Part shown: positions 1-7,611 of the stretch, piece by piece | Position numbering within the stretch: position 1 is the first letter of the stretch | Layout: each line of letters starts with the position of its first letter | NCBI GenBank assembly: GCA_963751665.1 | Contig: CAVVVF010000001.1 | Coordinates: forward strand, 372,001-436,000 | Direction of reading: 5' to 3' | Length of the DNA stretch: 64,000 bases | DNA from: AC-69 sp963751665 | Lineage (GTDB): Bacteria > Actinomycetota > UBA4738 > HRBIN12 | Translations under genes and position numbers: made by a program | Notes under the pieces: model-generated | The model's input: only the letters and a program-made list of their open reading frames with translations | Database searches by the model: none | Told to the model about the DNA's origin: nothing

Positions 1-1277
1 AGCACGTCGTGGCCCACGGCCGTCCCAACGTTGTCGACGGGGCCGGTCCGCATGGGTACGTGGAAGGTGGCCGTACAGGTGAAGGACTCGCTCGGCTCGA
101 GCGGGTGGGGGACCGTGCAGATGTGGCCGAGCTTGTCGTCGGTCACGTTGACGCCGTACAGGGTGGTGTCCCCGGTGTTCCTCGTCACGTACGTGTAGGT
201 GATCGTCTGGCCGGGCGTGACGAACGTCGGAGTCGGCGTCTTCACGATGTGGATGGCCGGGTGGATGAGGTCCACCACGTGGCTGTCCTTGTCGGTGGCC
301 TGACGTCCTTTGGAGGAGGTCCCCGTGACGGTCGCGGTGTTCGGCACTGGATCGAGGTCCGTCGCGGTCACCACGTGCTCGCATCGGAGGTTCCACGTCT
401 CGCCGGGCTCGAGCGTGTCGTCCTGGTCGCCCCCCTGCTTCGACACGAGGGTCGGCCCGGTGTCGCAGACGGGGTCGGTGACGGCGATGTTCGTGAGCGG
501 CTCCGACGATGTAAGCGTCACCGCGAGCGTGTAGGTGATCGTGTCGCCTACGTGGGCCAGCGCAGGTCCGCCCTTGTCGATGTGGATACCAACGGGTCCG
601 AGGGGAGCCTGAAAGAGGATTCCCTTGACGGGGAGCGGAACGTTCCTCGCCCCGACGTCCAGCAGCCTGGCGCTCAGGCTGGACCCCCCAAACAGGTGGG
701 CACCTAGACCCAGGTGCGCGTTGAACCGGATCTGGGCGTTTGGGTCGGAGGGAGAGAACGTGAGTGTGAAGCTCTGGCAGGTCGTCGACGTGCCGCACCC
801 GTCCGTCGTGTCCGCGTTCTGGACCACGGCCACGCCCGAGACGTTCGCGAACCCCACGACGGAGTTGATGCCGTCGTAGCCGGGATGTCCGGCGTTGTCC
901 CAGGCGTCGACGAGGACGGTGATCTCGTACTGCTTACCGGCCTGGAGGTCCTTGAACAGGATGCGGTGGGGGACGTTGGCGAGCTCGTGGTAGCAGTCGG
1001 TAGTGTTGCCACAGAGGTTGCCGCTGGTCCAGCTGGGATCCGCGGCCGGGTCTTTGCCGGCCAGGAGGCCCTGGAAGGCGTCGATCTGTGTGCTGGCGAT
1101 GGGGATCGCATCGGCGGCGGCGCCCTTCCCCTTGCCCTGGCCCTTTCCGGGGGTGGCGGCGGCCACGCCGACCCAGACACCTCCGACAGCCAGCCCGACG
1201 ACCAGCGCGATAGAAAGGGAGAGCACGGCCAGTCTGAAGCGGAGACGAGAGGGCCTGCGCCCCTCGATGTCCTGCAT
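1..1277 (-). CDS. DUF11-repeat cell-surface protein, C-terminus beyond the window
   Basis: An exported, probably surface-displayed protein whose first 425 codons are read without interruption to the window edge. The N-terminus has a basic stretch (RRPSRLRFR) and then a hydrophobic signal/anchor segment of about 25 residues ending near AAATPGKGQGKGKG. A globular region with cysteine pairs (CGNTTDC, CGTSTTC) follows. From about residue 230 there are at least two DUF11-like beta-sandwich repeats, each opening with an IHI(D/V)K motif and containing (D/Q)TITYT and NTGDT-type strands. DUF11 repeats are typical of large bacterial surface proteins; this one may carry more beyond base 1. The ATG at 1277 is preceded by GAGGTGAGGGGG. 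No catalytic function is suggested. The gene stands apart from ppm, 460 bp upstream. Confidence 0.8.
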   Translation of the reverse strand, partial: MQDIEGRRPSRLRFRLAVLSLSIALVVGLAVGGVWVGVAAATPGKGQGKGKGAAADAIPIASTQIDAFQGLLAGKDPAADPSWTSGNLCGNTTDCYHELANVPHRILFKDLQAGKQYEITVLVDAWDNAGHPGYDGINSVVGFANVSGVAVVQNADTTDGCGTSTTCQSFTLTFSPSDPNAQIRFNAHLGLGAHLFGGSSLSARLLDVGARNVPLPVKGILFQAPLGPVGIHIDKGGPALAHVGDTITYTLAVTLTSSEPLTNIAVTDPVCDTGPTLVSKQGGDQDDTLEPGETWNLRCEHVVTATDLDPVPNTATVTGTSSKGRQATDKDSHVVDLIHPAIHIVKTPTPTFVTPGQTITYTYVTRNTGDTTLYGVNVTDDKLGHICTVPHPLEPSESFTCTATFHVPMRTGPVDNVGTAVGHDV

Positions 1278-1738
1278 CCCCCTCACCTCGAAGTTCCTTC
1301 CGTCGGGCGCGATCTCGTAGGTCGAAACGGGGATAGGGCGCCCCCCTCGAGGCGATGGTACGTGGGGCCCCTTCCTACGCCATCAGCCGAAGGTCAGTTG
1401 GATCGGTAGGCCCTTCGCACTACGCCGACTGGTGAACGGTTGCCGAGGTCCAGGGTTGTTGGGCACGGCGCACTTTGAAGCTCGACCTCAGGTCGAGGAC
1501 GAGGCAGTCTTCATCGACAGCCACACGGGGGAGGGGGAAGAAGTGGAGGACCGGGCATCCCTTCCGATGCCTTATTGCGCGTCCACTGGGGTTCCGAGCT
1601 CGGGCCTGCCTTCCTCCTGAGCAAGCCGACGTCGGTGTCCCTTTCGCGGGCGTCACGCGCTCGCGCAGATCGGGTGGGGGAACGGGGATCCGATCGTGCC
1701 CGCGAACAGCAACGAATCTCTAGTTTCCATAATGTACA
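1278..1738. other. Intergenic region without a supported gene
   Basis: About 460 bp separate the ppm stop codon from the start of the DUF11 protein. Short open frames occur on both strands but none has a recognisable product, a good ribosome site or conserved motifs. The only structure I see is an AT-rich perfect palindrome at the ppm end. The promoter for the DUF11 gene presumably lies here, but I could not pick convincing -10/-35 boxes. Confidence 0.5.
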
Positions 1739-1744
1739 TTATGG
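1727..1744. promoter_or_regulatory. 18-bp perfect AT-rich palindrome, possible operator
   Basis: CCATAATGTACATTATGG reads the same on both strands with no spacer, and it includes the TAA stop codon of ppm. In DNA this GC-rich an AT-rich perfect dyad stands out. There is no U-tract beside it on either strand, so a standard intrinsic terminator is unlikely. A homodimeric regulator site for the downstream DUF11 gene is an inference. Confidence 0.4.
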
Positions 1745-2520
1745 GCGTTGAGGGGGAGCAGGCAGCGGTGGCCGGCCCAGGCGCATCCTGACACCCCACA
1801 CCGTCACCAGCCACAGCGCCTCGAACACGATCCGCCGAGAGATCTTGGACTGGCCGTGCTGGCGTTCACGGAACGTGATGGGAACCTCGCCGAGCGCGTG
1901 TCCAGCATCCCGGGCGCGCAGGACCAGCTCGATCTGAAACCCGTAGCCCTCGGAGCGTGATGGGCTGGGCGGTGAGCAGGGCCAGGGGATCGCGACGGAA
2001 GACCCGGAAGCCGCTCGTGGCGTCGTGCAGAGGGAGCCCGAGCCAGAGCCGGGCGTAGGCGTTCCCTGCACGCGAGAGCACGAGGCGGGTCCGGCTCCAG
2101 TTGGTGACGGAGCCGCCGGGGACGTACCGGCTGCCCACCACGACGTCGAAGCGGTCGGCCGCCGAGAGGAGCCTCGGGAGCTCCCCGGGGTCGTGGGAAA
2201 AGTCGGCGTCCATCTCCACGACGAGGTCGTATCCCTCGTCCAGAGCCCTGGCGAACCCCTCCCGGTACGCCCCTGCCAGCCCGGCCTTGGCCGGGCGTTC
2301 CACCAGGCGGACGCGGGACTCCCCCGCCGCGATGGCTCGGACCACGTCGGCCGTGCCGTCGGGAGACGAGTCGTCGACCACCAGGACGTCCACGGCGTCC
2401 GGAAGAATCAGCAGCCCTCGGATCACCGTTTCGATCGTGGCCCGCTCGTCATAGGTGGGAAGGATCACGAGCGTCCTCGGTCGCTCCGGCAGCGACTCGA
2501 CCGAACGCGGCGCGTCCCCT
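1739..2520 (-). CDS. ppm: Polyprenol monophosphomannose synthase (GT2), frameshifted
   Basis: A GT2 glycosyltransferase that in actinobacteria transfers mannose from GDP-mannose to polyprenyl phosphate for lipoglycan and glycoprotein synthesis. Visible motifs are the nucleotide-binding start TLVILPTYDER, VDDSSPDGT, the DxD-like MDADFSHDP, SRYVPGG and the DATSGFR segment. The C-terminus (EGYGFQIELVLRA, EVPITFRERQHGQSKIS) lies in another frame, so an indel sits near 1950. No ATG or GTG start is visible in the ppm frame upstream of the first strand. That frame overlaps the end of lnt, which suggests either a lost start or an Lnt-Ppm fusion like mycobacterial Ppm1, broken by an indel near 2530. 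The coordinate for the start is approximate. Confidence 0.8.
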
Positions 2521-4000
2521 CCTCCGCCGCGGCGCGAGCATGAGCCCCGCCGACAGCAGGAGCGCCGCCCAGGGCACCCAGTCGCCGAACCGCGTGTACA
2601 GGGTGCGCCGGGTCGAGACCTGTATCCGGTGGCGAAGGATCGCCGGCTGAAACAGCCCGCTCTCGGACACCACGCGGCCTTGGGGGTCGATGAACGCACT
2701 GATCCCCGACACCGCCGCGTGCACCACCCACCGGCCGTTCTCCACCGCTCGAAGCTGGCTCATCAGCAGGTGCTGCCGGGACGCGGCGGTGAACCCGTAG
2801 GACGCGTTGTTGGTCTGCACGACCAGGAATCCCGCACCCTGGGCCACGAGGGCGCGGTCGATCGAGGGGAAGCTGTTCTCGAAGCAGATCACGTCGCCGA
2901 ACGTGACGCCGTCGAACGTCAGCGGGTGGACCCGGTCCCCCGGGGTCTCATCGTACGGGATCTGTTGCAGCGCAGAGATCCACGAGAGTTGGTCGCGGAA
3001 CGGCACGTACTCGCCGAACGGTACGAGGTGCACCTTGCGATACTCGCCCACGATCCCGCCGTCCCCGTTGAACAGGATCCCTTCGTTGTAGAAGCGGCCC
3101 TCAGGCGTCTCCACCACCGCACCGGCCAGGGTTGGGACCCCCACGTCTCGCACGGCCCGGACCACTCCGGCCCGGAATCGAGGCTGGTTCGCCCCCGGAT
3201 CGAGCGCGCTCTCCCCCCACACGGCGAGGTCCGGCGGGTTCGCGGTGAGCCGCTCGTGCAGGGCGATGTTCAGCTCCGCCACCTTCTGGTCCTTGGCGAT
3301 GGAGGCCAGGCCGTCCGCTTGTCGAACGTCGACCTGCAAAGCGGCCACGTCCACGGTTCGCCCGTCCGGCTGCGGGAGGCGGATGAGGCCCGGCGCGAAC
3401 ACGACCCCGAGCGATGCCGCGAGCAATGCCACCGAGAGGGCGCGTCGGGTCGCGGATCCGCTCGAGCGCGAGCAGCAGCAACCCAGCCACCAGGATCACG
3501 ACGAACGAGATGCCCCACGCCCCGGTGACCGAGGCCAGGCGAAGCAGGAACGGGTTCCCGGTCTGGGTCGACGCCAGCTCGCCCCAGGTGAAGCCACCCA
3601 CCGGCCACATCCCACGGACCCACTCCATGACCGTCCACAGCGCCGCGAGCCCGATCACCGAACGGACCGGCCGCTCCCCTCTCCACAGCACCGGGGCCAA
3701 CAGCCCGAACGCGGCCACGTATAGGGCCAGGACCACGGTCAGCACCCCCCAGGCCAGGACGGCGGCCGGCCGGCCCACGATCCCCTGGAGGAAGACGGGG
3801 ATCCAGTACAGGACCGATCCGAAGTAGGCGACCCCGAACGCAGCCCCAGCAGCGCCCCTCGCCGGGGACGGGACTCCCGTACGAGCCACAGGAACGGGAT
3901 CGGCGCCAGGAACGCCAGCACGCCCAGGTCCGCCGGCGGAAGCGCCAGCGAGAGCAGCGAGCCCGGAGAGGGCGCAGATCAGGAGGGCGAGAAGGAGGCG
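2449..4000 (-). CDS. lnt: Apolipoprotein N-acyltransferase, frameshifted
   Basis: A polytopic membrane enzyme that N-acylates the lipid-modified cysteine of lipoproteins. The N-terminal half has several membrane helices, recognisable from LALPPADLGVLAFLAPIPFL, FGVAYFGSVLYWIP and MEWVRGMWPVGGFTWG, which matches the W-x-R-G/GG-(P)W region of Lnt. The C-terminal nitrilase domain (2449-3400) is intact, with the Glu in WGESALDPG, the Lys in YRKVHLVPFGEYVP and the Cys in VICFENSFP forming the catalytic triad. At least three indels (near 3960, 3840 and 3430) break the frame. The start could not be fixed; it must lie just after the DUF4193 stop. It is immediately upstream of ppm, as in mycobacteria where the two are fused. 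Confidence 0.85.
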
Positions 4001-4013
4001 GACCGCCGAGGGC

Positions 4014-4350
4014 TCAGGCGCAGTCGCGGCAGAGCATCTTCGCCTTGTCCTTCAGTTGGCTCCGGTGCTTCACCAGGTAGCAGTTCTTGCATATGAACTC
4101 GGTCGGCTGCGGGGGGACCACCTTGACCGCGAGCGGCTCCAGGCGCTCCTCTCGGGTCAGGGTGAGGAGGTGTCGTCCTCCTCTTCCTCCCCTGCCCGGG
4201 CCTCCTTCTTGACCAGGAGGTCCTGGATCGACTCGACGTCCTGCCCGTCGGCTGCTGCCGCCGGGGCGGGGACCTCCTCGGGCGAGCCGTCGGGTCCTCG
4301 GCCTCCTCGTCGACCTCTTCGTCTTCGAGCGTCTCTTCGATGTCTTCCAT
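4014..4350 (-). CDS. DUF4193 family protein, frameshifted
   Basis: A small actinobacterial protein of unknown function, about 110 residues. The N-terminus is very acidic (MEDIEETLEDEEVDEEAED). The middle (DVESIQDLLVKKEARAGEEE) and the C-terminal zinc-ribbon-like block with CKNC and CRDC cysteine pairs are in other frames, so two indels are present near 4290 and 4160. The C-terminus FICKNCYLVKHRSQL...CRDCA resembles the conserved ending of DUF4193 proteins, where four cysteines probably bind zinc. The ATG at 4350 has a clear AGAGGTAAC ribosome site. Its stop abuts lnt, so the two are probably cotranscribed. Confidence 0.8.
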
Positions 4351-4672
4351 GTTACCTCTTTTCGGCCGGGGGATTGTACTGCCGGAGCAACTGCCCGGCA
4401 AGCCCTTCCGGCCGCGTAAACGCGGGGGGCCCACTGCTTCATTCCCACGGCCGGGGCAAGGGCGGTAACAGGGAAAAGGCCGACTGGACGCCGGAGAAGG
4501 AAGAAAAGGAAGGAGGACCCAAGAGACCTTTGGGGCCGCAGCGCCGGGGCGCCGCGTTCTCTACTCAGCCTCTTGGGTCCTCCGCCGCGCCGCCGCCGCG
4601 GCGACGCGGCGGAACTGTAGGCGGGCGGTGGACGGTGTCAAACGTGCTGGCCGCCGGGGTCTGCCCCTCGAG
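4351..4672. other. Intergenic region with a large inverted repeat
   Basis: This 322-bp gap lies between the amidohydrolase stop and DUF4193 start. It holds the inverted repeat listed separately and purine-rich sequence around 4490-4515. No gene is supported. It should contain the DUF4193 promoter, but no boxes are convincing. Confidence 0.5.
4512..4583 (-). terminator. Candidate intrinsic terminator after the amidohydrolase gene
   Basis: Arms GGAGGACCCAAGAG (4512-4525) and CTCTTGGGTCCTCC (4570-4583) are perfectly complementary over 14 bp with a 44-nt GC-rich loop. Read on the minus strand the stem is followed by a pyrimidine-rich tract (TTCCTTTTCTTCC). It lies 90 bp past the amidohydrolase stop. 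The long loop and mixed C/T tail make it imperfect as an intrinsic terminator; a structured RNA element is the alternative. Confidence 0.45.
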
Positions 4673-6184
4673 TCACGCCGCGTACACGTCGCGGCCCAGG
4701 CGACACGGTGAGGACCGGGCGAACGCCCTCGAGCGAGTCGGCCACGATGGGTCCTCCTCGTACACGGCGAAGTCGGCGTGCTTGCCGGGCTCCAGGCTCC
4801 CCTTCTTGTCCTCCTGATGGGCCAGGCGGGCGCTCCCGAGCGTGTACACCCGGACTGCTTCTTCCCGGCGCAGCCGCTGGGCCGGGTCGTGGTGGGCTTC
4901 GAAGGCGGCGACGCCCGCCAGGGGGTCGATCGATCGTGATCGGCGAGTCCGAGCCCGCCCCCACCTCGAGCCCTCGGTCAAGGAGGGTCGCGGAACGGGT
5001 TCATCCGCCCGGCCCTCCTCCGCCCAGCCCCTGCTCGTACAGGCCGCCGGGGTGGCCCCACTCGGCGTCGAACGTGGGCTGCACCGAGATGGCGAGCCCC
5101 AGCGCCGCGGCCCGCTCCACCAGGCCCCCGTCGGCCATCTCGAAGTGCTCGATGCGGTGGCGGCGGGCCCGGAAGTGGCGCCGCTGCCGCTGTCCAGGGA
5201 CTGGTAGACGCGCTCCCAGGTCCGGACGACCTGCTCGATGGCGGCGTCGCCGATGGCGTGGACGCCGACCTGGAGCCCAGCCAGGTGCGCGCCGTGGAAG
5301 AACTCGGCGAGCTCGTCGTCCCCGAAGTAGCCGGCCCCGCTCCCCTCGTGGTCGGCGAACGGCTCGAACAGCCAGGCCGTCCTGGCTCCGATCGAGCCGT
5401 CGACCGGGAGGTCCCCCCCGATCCGGCGCAGGCCGAGGTCCAGGACCCGGCCGACATCGGTGGTCGCCACGTACGGCACGACGTCGAGAGGCAGGCGAGC
5501 CCGGTGCCCAAGGAGGATCTCCAGATCGCGCATGCCCCGCTCCTTCGGCATGGACATCTCGTGGATGCACGTCACCCCGTGCGCCACCGCCAGGCTCGCT
5601 GCATCGAGCTGAAGCTCCTCGACGTCGTGGTCGGCCAGGTGCTGCTGGAACCAGTGACGAAGGCGCACGTTGGCCTCGCTCGTGACTTTCCCGGTTGGGC
5701 GGCCGTCCGCATCCCGCTCGGCGCCGTCGACGTCGAGGGCGCCGGAATCCTGTAGACCCCGGAGGTTGGCCAGCGTCAGGTGGCCATCCACCCGGACGAC
5801 GGCGAGGGGCTGCTCGGTCACCCCGTCGAGCTCGGCGATCGTGGGGAGCTCCGTCCGGTCCCACTTGGATTCGTCGTACCCGTGGACCAGGACCGGACCG
5901 TCCTTGTCCTTGACGACCTTCCGCAGGATCTCGAGCAACTCGTGCACGGACCGGGCCCCCGCCACCTCTGGGGCCTGGTGATGGACGCCGGTGCCGGTCA
6001 GGTGGACGTGGGCGTCGACGAAGCCGGGGATGATCGTGGTCCCGGGAAGCTCGACCACCCGGTCGGCCTGCGGCGGTTCACCCGATCCGACCCGCTGCAC
6101 GTGGCGACCATCGATCAGGACCCACTCCCCTCTCGGCGGGTACGACAGGGTGTGGACCATGGACGCCCGGTAGAGCGTTCGCAT
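4673..6184 (-). CDS. Amidohydrolase family 3 (YtcJ-like) metal-dependent hydrolase, frameshifted
   Basis: A TIM-barrel metal-dependent hydrolase of about 500 residues acting on an unknown amide or related bond. The N-terminal half is in one frame from ATG 6184 (MRTLYRASMVHTL): a beta-sandwich leader, then PGFVDAHVHLTG with the HxH metal pair, IHEMSMPKE, and GVHAIGDAAIEQV with the metal-binding histidine. HRIEHFEMADGG and GAGSDSPIT, which carry later active-site residues, are found in other frames, so at least four indels lie between 5200 and 4690. No good ribosome site precedes 6184; the in-frame ATG nine codons on is an alternative start. A second YtcJ-like gene occurs at 36.1 kb. The 5' end overlaps the RT-like gene. 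Confidence 0.8.
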   Translation of the reverse strand: MRTLYRASMVHTLSYPPRGEWVLIDGRHVQRVGSGEPPQADRVVELPGTTIIPGFVDAHVHLTGTGVHHQAPEVAGARSVHELLEILRKVVKDKDGPVLVHGYDESKWDRTELPTIAELDGVTEQPLAVVRVDGHLTLANLRGLQDSGALDVDGAERDADGRPTGKVTSEANVRLRHWFQQHLADHDVEELQLDAASLAVAHGVTCIHEMSMPKERGMRDLEILLGHRARLPLDVVPYVATTDVGRVLDLGLRRIGGDLPVDGSIGARTAWLFEPFADHEGSGAGYFGDDELAEFFHGAHLAGLQVGVHAIGDAAIEQVVRTWERVYQSLDSGSGATSGPAATASSTSRWPTGAWWSGPRRWGSPSRCSPRSTPSGATPAACTSRGWAEEGRADEPVPRPSLTEGSRWGRARTRRSRSIDPLAGVAAFEAHHDPAQRLRREEAVRVYTLGSARLAHQEDKKGSLEPGKHADFAVYEEDPSWPTRSRAFARSSPCRLGRDVYAA

Positions 6185-6911
6185 CGGAGGGCCGATGATA
6201 GCGCGGGGTCGCCAGCGAAACCGTCCCCCCGCCGACCATCGCGGCGATCTCCTCGGGCCGGCCGAGCATCCGGGTCTTCTCCGGCGCGAGCGACAATCCC
6301 CGGGCCTCGAGCCATCCCCCGAGAGACGTGAGCGCCGTGGCGGCCTCCCGGCGGCCGGCGGCGAAGATCCAGAAGTCGTCCACCCACCGAAGGTGCCGCA
6401 CGCCGGTCCCCCGGAGGACCTCGTCGGCCCCGGCCAGCACGGCGTTCGCCAGGACGGCGGATGGGTCCGGCCCGATGGGAAGCCCCCGAACACCCGCTTC
6501 GTCGAACGCTTCGAGCAGGGCGGTCACGCCCAACACGTCGCTTCTCGCGCATCCCATCAGGCGGAGGGTCCGCCCGACGAGGTCGGGGCCGATCGACGGA
6601 TAGCACCGGTGGACGTCCGCGGCGACGAACGAGCTGGCTGCGAGGGCCAAGCGGTGCCCCGACCGCAGGAAGCCTTCCCGCGCCGGCCCCCACGGTCGGA
6701 GTCGCATGCTGTTGCGCGACATGCCGACGGCCCGGTTGGCTACGACCTCCTCGCCAAGAGCAGCCTCGATCGCCGGCGCGACCGACGCGACGAGCGCCGC
6801 ATACCGAGCGGCGGTGGGACGGTCGAGGATCGAAAGCCACCGAACGCCGCCTCCCCACTTCGGCGACGGGATGAGCCGTGGTCGCGGAGCGAGCGTTCGG
6901 TTCGGCGACAC
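6078..6911 (-). CDS. Small reverse-transcriptase-like protein
   Basis: A 277-codon frame carrying the core motifs of an RNA-directed DNA polymerase. Motif A is VAADVHRCYPSI with Asp99. Motif B is RGLPIGPDPSAVLANAVL around residues 142-159, matching the G-L-P-x-G-x-x-x-S-x-x-L-x-N pattern. Motif C is LRWVDDFWIF with Asp178 and Asp179; Trp replaces the usual Tyr or Phe of YxDD. The upstream RWLSILDRPTAARYAALV segment resembles the R-P-x-S-x-x-D lead-in of bacterial RTs. Nothing looks like a group II intron maturase domain or intron RNA. From residue about 243 the frame overlaps the amidohydrolase start, so the true C-terminus may be shorter or altered by an indel. GTG 6911 follows GGAGGGGAGAG. 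A standalone cellular or defence-type RT is an inference. Confidence 0.7.
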   Translation of the reverse strand: MSPNRTLAPRPRLIPSPKWGGGVRWLSILDRPTAARYAALVASVAPAIEAALGEEVVANRAVGMSRNSMRLRPWGPAREGFLRSGHRLALAASSFVAADVHRCYPSIGPDLVGRTLRLMGCARSDVLGVTALLEAFDEAGVRGLPIGPDPSAVLANAVLAGADEVLRGTGVRHLRWVDDFWIFAAGRREAATALTSLGGWLEARGLSLAPEKTRMLGRPEEIAAMVGGGTVSLATPRYHRPSDANALPGVHGPHPVVPAERGVGPDRWSPRAAGRIG

Positions 6912-6940
6912 CTCTCCCCTCCCCTGGGCCCGGGAGAGGT
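6910..6940 (-). promoter_or_regulatory. Hairpin over the RT-like gene's ribosome-binding site
   Basis: ACCTCTCCC (6910-6918) and GGGAGAGGT (6932-6940) form a 9-bp perfect stem with a 13-nt loop. On the minus strand the 3' arm covers the purine-rich ribosome site and the first two bases of the GTG start at 6911. In mRNA it could occlude translation initiation. Function is inferred from position only. Confidence 0.35.
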
Positions 6941-7049
6941 GCGGCCCCGTCGGTGTGGAACGGTTTGTACCCGGCGCGGGTCCCCGGTCGCAATGGGCCG
7001 GCTGGGGATATTCCGCTCACCCTGGGTGGCAGGTTCGTATGATTCGGAC

Positions 7050-7493
7050 GTGCTCGACGATCGGGACCTCGAGATCATCGCGGCGCTCCAGGAGGACGCC
7101 AGGGCGACCTATGCGGACGTGGGCCGGAGGGTCGGGTTGTCGCCCTCCTCGGTCCACGACCGGGTGCGCAAGCTGGAGGAAACGGGCGTCATCCGGGGCT
7201 ACCGGGCGGTGGTCGATCCCGAGGCCCTGGGCCTGTTCGTGACGGCGCTCGTCGCGGTGACGCCCCTCGATCCCACCCAGCCCGACGACCTCCCGGTTCG
7301 GGTGGAGGACTTCCCCGAGGTGGAGGACTGCTTCAGCGTGGCCGGCGAGTCCAACTACGTGCTGAAGGTCCGAACCCGGACCACGGGGCACTTGGAGGAG
7401 CTCATCCGTCGTCTCCGGGAGAAGGGGCAGGTCCAGACCCGGACCACGGTCGTGCTCTCGACACCCTTCGAGGACCGGCCCCTGAGCCCGTAG
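7050..7493 (+). CDS. Lrp/AsnC family transcriptional regulator
   Basis: A 147-residue one-domain-pair regulator. The N-terminal winged HTH is seen in LEIIAALQEDARATYADVG and LSPSSVHDRVRKLEETG, followed by the family hallmark VIRGYRAVVDPEALG. The RAM (AsnC_trans_reg) effector domain follows, with the ESNYVLKVRTRT strand. I chose GTG 7050 (MLDDRDLEII) because Lrp proteins begin one or two residues before this LDxxDxxIL motif; an in-frame ATG at 6993 would add 19 unrelated residues. The gene is intact and divergent from the RT-like gene. Its ligand and targets are unknown; Lrp members usually sense amino acids. Confidence 0.88.
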   Translation: MLDDRDLEIIAALQEDARATYADVGRRVGLSPSSVHDRVRKLEETGVIRGYRAVVDPEALGLFVTALVAVTPLDPTQPDDLPVRVEDFPEVEDCFSVAGESNYVLKVRTRTTGHLEELIRRLREKGQVQTRTTVVLSTPFEDRPLSP

Positions 7494-7611
7494 AGCCCAG
7501 GCTGGCCGGTCCCGGCACCGCCCCCCGTCCCTCCAATTCCGCTGCTCCAGGGCGTACACTCGTGCAAACGTTCCCGGGCGAAGCCCGGCCTCACCCTCGG
7601 GGGTCAAACGC

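Noticed and set aside
1420..1723. Short frames on both strands in the ppm-DUF11 gap
   Set aside because: No ribosome sites, no motifs and conflicting strands; treated as noncoding.
2025..2543. Plus-strand frame over ppm
   Set aside because: Arg/Val/Pro-rich composition typical of antisense frames; the mannosyltransferase motifs are on the minus strand.
6078..6911. Group II intron around the RT-like gene
   Set aside because: No domain V-like hairpin, no maturase X domain or HNH endonuclease, and the frame is far too short for an intron-encoded protein.
6195..7049. Long upstream extension of the Lrp gene on the plus strand
   Set aside because: The frame is open by chance across the RT-like gene. 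Lrp proteins start at the MLDDRDLEI position, and the extension has no ribosome site.
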